In this document: positions 58,742 to 64,000 of the stretch, piece by piece
How positions within the stretch are numbered: position 1 is the stretch's first letter
How the letters are laid out: every line of letters starts with the position of its first letter
From: Mariannaea sp. PMI_226
Taxonomy: Eukaryota > Ascomycota > Sordariomycetes > Hypocreales > Nectriaceae
Assembly (NCBI GenBank): GCA_024336345.1
Contig: JANFOG010000002.1
Coordinates: 1,240,001-1,304,000 of the forward strand
Length of the DNA stretch: 64,000 bases
Reading direction: 5' to 3'
Position numbers and translations under genes: made by a program
The notes under the pieces: generated by a model
Seen by the model: the letters and a program-made list of their open reading frames with translations, nothing else
Told to the model about the DNA's origin: nothing
Databases searched by the model: none

Positions 58742-60417
58742 CCCCTATCAAATGCGGCAAAGACAGGAAAGCCAGCGCACAAGTTTAAAACAGCCTAAGT
58801 GAAACGAAGAAGACAAGCAGTCCGACGAGACGGGTCGGGAAGTGAAAAATGAGATAGAGCAGCGGAACGAGGAGGGCGCGTCCGAAGGGAGACAACTCGA
58901 GGAGCTGGAACTAATTGCAACACCTCATGGAAATACAACCTTTCGATATGTTCCGGTTCCTTCGTAAGATTCTGTTCTCTTGCGACCTCGATCCCCAAAA
59001 ATCAGTTCACGAGGTCCACCTCCCCCGCCATATGGCCTCGCAAAGGCCAAGACGTGCCGTGGCGACAAGGGCCGATCTACAAAGAACAGCCCGATCGTGA
59101 GGAAGAGAACCTCAGGTGTATAGCGAATCAAGCAGGCAACTGGTGTGTATATTTGGTAACAGTGGATTATAATAGGGAGTGGTTTCTTGAGGGCAGAGAC
59201 GACTCCAAATCGCGGATCAGGTAACAAGGTAGTTGTGGTTCTCGAGCGACGAGTTGTGGTAAGACGGAGTAGTTGGTCAATGGAGTGCTCGTCCCCGGGA
59301 AAACTTGAGACGGGAGCTGAAGGTCTCAGTCCCGAATACAAAATTCGATCGAAATAGTTGCGAGGAGTTTATTCAGTTGGAACAGGCAGGGAATTGTAGT
59401 TGAAAGAAGTGGAAGCTGGGCGTTATTATCGAATGTAGGAGGAACAGTCGGCGGAATCGCAGGGCGGCAAAGGGGGGGATGTAGAACCTGAGGCGAGGGG
59501 TAAGGGAGAAGAAATGGTCAGGTAGGGATGGGTCTTTCGTTGTTATGTGATCGCCGCGTATGGAGAGGGGCTGTTGTGGAGGGACAGGCGCGGACAAGGG
59601 CTGTGCGTGTGGGATGAAGAATGTTATATCTAATCTGTAACGTCGGAAGAGTTTGGATGGGATGAGTTGGGATGGATTATCCTCCTTCCTCCAACAATGA
59701 ACCTTGAGCTTGGATGGGGGTTGCAAGTACCTACGTACCCCGTACTTCATGGTACTTACAGTACATTTACTTGCCTAGATTAGGTACCTTACTGGTAGGT
59801 GCTCTGCACTCTGTCTTGCGACTTGTACCCTCGTTCTTCACAACTACCGAGCACGGAGTGAGTAGGGGCGCAGTGGCGCTAACGTGGCGGTTGCTCTAGC
59901 GTCTGTAGCGAGTTGTCACAGGCAGGCCAGGGTTCTATGAGTATGGTAGGTACCTAGGTAAGAAGGTCATACAGGTAGTGCCTGAGGTAGGCATCTTGCC
60001 AGGTACCCTAGGCATCTGAGGAGGTATTCAATGATCAAAGGACCTCCATCAGTCTTCCATACCTAGGTGCCTACTTCCCTCTACCAACCAGATCCCAGAG
60101 GCTGCAGGCACTTGGTTTTCTCATCGAAGCTTTGCGACCAACAGACTCGCCTTGTGCGTCGCCAGTCTAAGCCTCGATTGGTTACCAACCACAAGATAGG
60201 TACCTGTCTAAGTATCTACCTTGGGTAGGTAGGGTTGGGACATGACTGCAAGTTGGACTAGAAAAGGGACTTCCCAATAAGAAGCAGGCGAGATTCGACT
60301 ATATTTGAAAGCACACACGACTGGTTCTGGAATTGCAGCGAAGTTCGCTTCAATCAATATTTCAAAGTATCTAGTTGTTTATTCTTTCTATATTTTGAAC
60401 ATTCTATCATCTGGAAC
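58742..60417. promoter_or_regulatory. Gene-free region rich in TAGGTACCTA words
   Basis: 1.68 kb. The 58742-59700 part is the upstream/leader region of the minus-strand gene. From 59725 to 60235 there is a dense cluster of GGTACCT/AGGTAGG words, listed separately. Minus-strand ORFs at 58925-59341 and 59373-59750 look non-coding (low complexity, no start context or homology). Confidence 0.55.
59725..60235. repeat. Cluster of TAGGTACCTA-type short palindromes
   Basis: Examples: AAGTACCTACGTACC (59728 onward), TAGGTACCTT 59781-59790, TAGGTACCTAGGTA 59947-59960, CAGGTACCCTAGG (60000), ACCTAGGTGCCTAC (60061) and TAGGTACCTGTCTA 60197-60210. Most are self-complementary around GGTACC or CCTAGG. Confidence 0.75.
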
Positions 60418-61423
60418 TTACTTCTCTCCTGTCAACTCCTTCCAGTGAGGGTACACATATCCTGTGAAGTCATCATCAGCCAGGTTCTGCCACTCCTGGC
60501 CAATATGAGGAACGAGAATATCGAAGAAGACCTTGTACGCTAGTCCTCCCATGTGCAATCCGTCCGGGAGGAGCTCGTTGAGGGCGCCCGATTTTCCGTT
60601 TTCAGGCGATCCAAGTGGTGGTCCACCAGGCTGATAATCACCTGGACTCATTTCGATAGCCTTGTCCAATAGAGCTTTCTGGAGGTCGATGGAAACGACG
60701 CCAGGATTTTCGCGAGCGACTTGACGAGCGACCTCTGAGTAAGCGGCACTGTTCGCCGAAGTTCGAACAGCCTGAGAGTGGCCATTGGCCATGTTGAGTA
60801 CTGTCACCTTGAACTGGTCAATCGGAGGAGGGGTGACAAGAAGAATTTTGGGCTTGTGTGCTGTGATTCGAGGATGATTGACAATCTTAGTCATATTCTC
60901 CTTGTACACCTCGATTGGCACGTGTTGAGAAGTCGTAGGCAGGTCCAGAACAGCATCATTCGCTCCCAGGAGGATAATCTGTTGATATTTTGTGTGAGAT
61001 ATTTCAATGTAAAGGGAAAATAGAAGAAAAAGGGGCATCGAAAGCTGGACAACTTACGAGGTAGTCCATCTTAGGACCAGTAGTACCGTTGCGTTCGGGG
61101 AAGATCTGTTCAACATGCTGAAGGGCATGTGATGAGGTCCATCCAGAGAGACCGCGATTCACGACATCAAGTCGTCGCAGGTATTCTTTTGAATCAGTAG
61201 TTAGCATTTTTAAGCTGCGATCCCATGAACCAATTAGGCTCAAGAATGCTTCCACCTACGCTGCTGGAGGGCACTCTGCAGCGAGAAATCACCAAAGCTC
61301 TCGGCACCATGCTGAAGTAGCGAATCTCCGAAGAGAACGATTTGGGGGTAAGTGGACTATTGAGATATGGGTTAGAGCTATGGGCGCCATAGGAGGGGAG
61401 AGCTGGTCACTCTTTACCGCCAT
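60418..61423 (-). CDS. IAH1-like GDSL (SGNH) esterase
   Basis: Exons (minus) 61423-61418 (6 nt, ATGGCG), 61356-61260, 61185-61058, 60978-60418; 263 aa. All four SGNH blocks are present: block I IVLFGDSLLQHG (Ser), block II VNRGLSGW (Gly), block III ILLGANDAV (Asn), block V LPDGLHMGGLAYK (Asp and His). The family includes yeast isoamyl acetate hydrolase Iah1, which cleaves short acetate esters; the true substrate here is not known. No signal peptide is present, so it is probably cytosolic. The first exon is inferred from the gtaaag donor after ATGGCG and a tctcaatag acceptor; there is no ATG in frame in exon 2 before FGDS. A TGCTAAC branch site precedes exon 3. Divergent from UTP10. Confidence 0.9.
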
Positions 61424-62450
61424 GGCGAGCTTAGTTGACAACGACTGTTTGAGGGGTCGCGGCTCGCGGGGTTGACTTGTGGACGTTGTATGTCAGGCAC
61501 TGTAGGGTTACTGCGGGATATTGGAGTTCGCAGGAGGGAGGTTGCGAAAATGCCAGGCTTAACTGGGGTTGTAGGAGGAAGGCCTAAATTAAGATGTGAA
61601 AAAACGAACTTCGTCAGCACCGGACTTCCCCTTCATATCAACGGGATGAAGACCGATCAGCCAGCTGTATCCTAGGTCCGCCGTCCCGACATTGCGCTCT
61701 GTCCCACTCACTGAGCGATGCGGGGTGGGGGTTTCGGAGCCAATATACACGGGATAAGAAGGCACCAGAAGACCAAGGTATTTTGTCTACGAAAGTAGGT
61801 AGCAAGTGGACTGTCATGTAGAATTTGAGATTCAGAGACAGAGAGGAACGGATTGACTTGGCAAGTTCAACTTTTCAAACATAATCGCCTCCCATTGGGT
61901 TGAATCGTATAATATTTATTGGTGAGTTGCCATCGTTTATGAAGACAGGATAGAACAAGTCAGTGCCACACTATACGCAGGTACCAACGCCCTTTTGTGC
62001 TTTTACTGCCTGGCATTGAAAGCTAAGTACTGCACAGACAACGATCTTGCCGAACTACATAGATAACTTCAAATGGGAGAGGAAGAAAAAAACTTGGATG
62101 AATATTAGCTAGTTCGATGACAGAAGATAATGTCACAACAATTATCCGGTATTATGCCTCCTTTCAAGAATCCTTATGGCAATCCTCCCTCTCGTCCACG
62201 GGAACGAACACAGTCCCGCCTATACTATGTACCCCTGCGTCCTGCGGGCATCTGCGGTGGAGTGTCCAAGGCCCACACAGGGATCTCGTTGGACATCCTT
62301 ATCGATAAGAAATTTCCATAATCCTCCATCTTTTCCGTGCCAAAAAATTTCGGCGCAAGCCTCAACTTGATGCTGTAAGAGCCAAGTTTGCATCGACATC
62401 CCCGCCATCAACTTCCAGCAGCCAGAGGCGCCGAGCCGAGCCCTGTCATA
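61424..62450. promoter_or_regulatory. Bidirectional promoter IAH1-like / UTP10
   Basis: 1.03 kb with no gene. An RRPE-like AAAAAATTT is at 62342-62350 (about 100 bp before UTP10), and a GCGATG core (partial PAC match) is at 61715-61720. These are short matches and could be chance. Confidence 0.5.
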
Positions 62451-64000
62451 ATGGCGTCCTCTCTCGCTGCGCAATTGGCGCAGGTGGCCGCAAACTCCAA
62501 GTCCACCCTCAACGTCAAGGCGCAAAAGGCAGCTCATTCGAAGTCTCTGATCTGGGAGCCTCGAGTTGCCGCAACCCAGAGCTACCAGACTCTCTATACC
62601 ACATGCTACCAGGGCTTCGAGGAACTTTGCCAGCTAGATTCTCGCTTTGCGCAATTTCAGTCTACAATTTTCAGCGAGGAGAGCCAGAACGAAGACCGAA
62701 CCCAGCTTACGGCCAACGAAAACAAGGAGCTGGACCGTCGGGTTGAAGCATTTCTTCGCCTTGCAGGCAGCCGACTGCGATTGATGCCCGCGATAAAGGC
62801 CATCGAGTGGCTGATTCGTCGATTTCGGTATGTTTTTATTTATCACTTCAACGCCGTGAAGCGTCCCCCCATCCTAACACTGACGTGACGGCAGAATTCA
62901 CGAGGAAAACACGAGTGCTCTCATCCTCGCTTTTCTCCCTTACCACTCTATCCCAGCTTTTGCGACTCTCCTATCTATCCTACCAAGCAAGATACCCCAT
63001 GATTTCCGATTTCTCGACCCTTACATTCGATCGGTAACCTCTCCACCACGATCAGTCTTGGTGCATCAAGCCATTCATCACCCGGCCTTTCTCACCCTCG
63101 TCTCCGAGTACACCTTGGAATCTTGCCGGGTACAGTACAACTACCCAGGGCTGATTTCTTTCTGGGCTGGTATGATGACTGAAGCTGTCAGTGGGATTTT
63201 GGATAGATCGAGGTCCGGACGAGCGTCGGTGCAGAGTGAGAACGACCAAGCCTTACTTCACCGGCTGGGACCAATTTTTGCAGAGTCCTTGGTCATGAAA
63301 AAAGTACCCAGCATCCAAATTGCTTCATACATGGCAATTTCTGTGTTTGTGGCAAAGGGCAACCTCGAGGATGTTGCGGTTACGGCATTCATGGACCAAA
63401 CTGTTTACGGCTGGACCAACGATACCGTTAGACCTGCACTTGTGTGTCTGGCTATCCTCGCGCAGTATCGTTCTGCCAAGCAGATGAGCAGCAAAACCAC
63501 CAAGGCCTTGATGAAGGTATCAGATATTGGAAATCTTCTTGTTGAGATTGGCCAGGAGCGCCGAGTTGATAAGCTAGCCAACGGTCTCTGCCTTGCCTTG
63601 ATCGAGCGACTGACCAAAAAGGGCGATTCGCGCGGCCTCGCAACCATTATGGCTGTTCTCAGCAGCACGATCCTGAAAGAGAAGCAAATTGCTGTCATCT
63701 TCAAGTCCCTGATCTTAACTGCTCACCGATTAAACGACAGCAACGATGGTGATGGTGCGTTACGAAGAGAACTTGGTTCCACCCTCATTGCATTGTCACA
63801 GAATACTGGGAAATCTGGTGACATTATCCAGTCAGTTATTGAGGAAGTGAGATTCGATATTGAGGAATTGGAGATGAAGCTGGACCTTTCCTTCCGCTCT
63901 CGAAGCCTGCCAGAGGCCACCAAGGACGACCAGAACACCGACAATGTGGAAAAAGCCAAGCCAAGTCAGGATATTGGACTTCTATTGGATGAAATCTCGA
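62451..64000 (+). CDS. UTP10: U3 snoRNP protein UTP10 (HEATR1), 3' end beyond window
   Basis: Exons 62451-62827 and 62895 to the window end, open throughout; 494 residues plus a partial codon are visible of a family about 1800 long. The start is MASSLAAQLAQVAANSKSTL. The N-terminal HEAT-repeat region includes RRVEAFLRLAGSRLRLMPAI, then EWLIRRFRIHEENTSALI across the intron, LAFLPYHSIPAFATLLSIL and FWAGMMTEAVSGILD. UTP10 belongs to the t-UTP (UtpA) subcomplex of the small-subunit processome, couples Pol I transcription to early 18S pre-rRNA processing, and acts in the nucleolus. The intron is 67 nt. Confidence 0.95.

Noticed and set aside
58925..59341. 138-codon minus-strand ORF upstream of the USP19-like gene
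   Set aside because: Composition is low-complexity and there is no splice path joining it in frame to the gene at 58741; it is probably leader or promoter.
1..64000. CRISPR array, prophage, biosynthetic gene cluster or intact transposon
   Set aside because: The gene structures are eukaryotic; no regularly spaced repeats, phage genes, PKS/NRPS, long terminal repeats or transposase catalytic domains were found.

Overview
This window is nuclear DNA from a filamentous ascomycete, most likely Sordariomycetes/Hypocreales. The evidence is short GT-AG introns (mostly 50-220 nt) with GCTAAC/CTAAC branch sites, pyrimidine-rich leaders, fungal-specific proteins (PXA-domain, MSS51, CTK3, fungal LMBR1 and CorA-like families), and intergenic DNA sprinkled with TAGGTACCTA-type words. 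A Trichoderma-like genome is plausible, but genus is a guess. I rebuilt 21 protein genes by joining exons through splice sites; every join keeps frame and the exon sums divide by three. Two genes run off the window: the first may lack its 5' end, and UTP10 lacks its 3' end. I found no convincing tRNA, rRNA, CRISPR array, intact transposon or secondary-metabolite cluster.

Layout. 1-8.5 kb: CENP-B-type DNA-binding protein (+), PXA-domain protein (-) with a 1.3-kb intron, mitochondrial translation factor MSS51 (-). 8.8-16.3 kb: splicing factor RSE1/SF3B3 (+), a Cys-rich/LysM/UBA-like protein (-), NSRP1-like splicing regulator (+), TIM13 (-). 17.1-25.5 kb: ToxD-like MDR oxidoreductase (+), VIP36-like L-type lectin (+), 3.4 kb without a gene, PKA catalytic subunit (+). 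26.7-38.7 kb: CorA-like transporter (+), LMBR1 membrane protein (-), HAT1 (+), pyrroline-5-carboxylate reductase (-), CTK3 (+), mitochondrial L7/L12 (-). 39.5-64 kb: the 4945-residue AAA+ ATPase midasin (+), isochorismatase-family hydrolase (+), a fungal protein often labelled 'ubiquitin hydrolase 19' (-), IAH1-like GDSL esterase (-), UTP10 (+).

Genes alternate strand, giving five divergent promoter pairs (MSS51/RSE1, LysM protein/NSRP1, LMBR1/HAT1, mL7-L12/MDN1, IAH1/UTP10) and several convergent pairs with 240-580 bp between stops. Functions are mostly housekeeping: mRNA splicing (RSE1, NSRP1), ribosome assembly (MDN1, UTP10), mitochondrial biogenesis (MSS51, TIM13, L7/L12), chromatin and transcription (HAT1, CTK3, CENP-B-like), signalling (PKA), secretory traffic (lectin, PXA). 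The oxidoreductase is the most accessory-looking gene.

I do not see an undescribed multi-gene system. The points most worth a second look are an apparent degenerate retropepsin-like domain (Asp replaced by Cys) in the 'USP19-like' protein, a terminal 28-nt PKA exon that restores the FxxF tail, a Cys-rich/LysM/UBA-like intracellular protein, the 1.3-kb PXA intron, and gene models that depend on very small exons (6, 16, 24, 27 and 28 nt).
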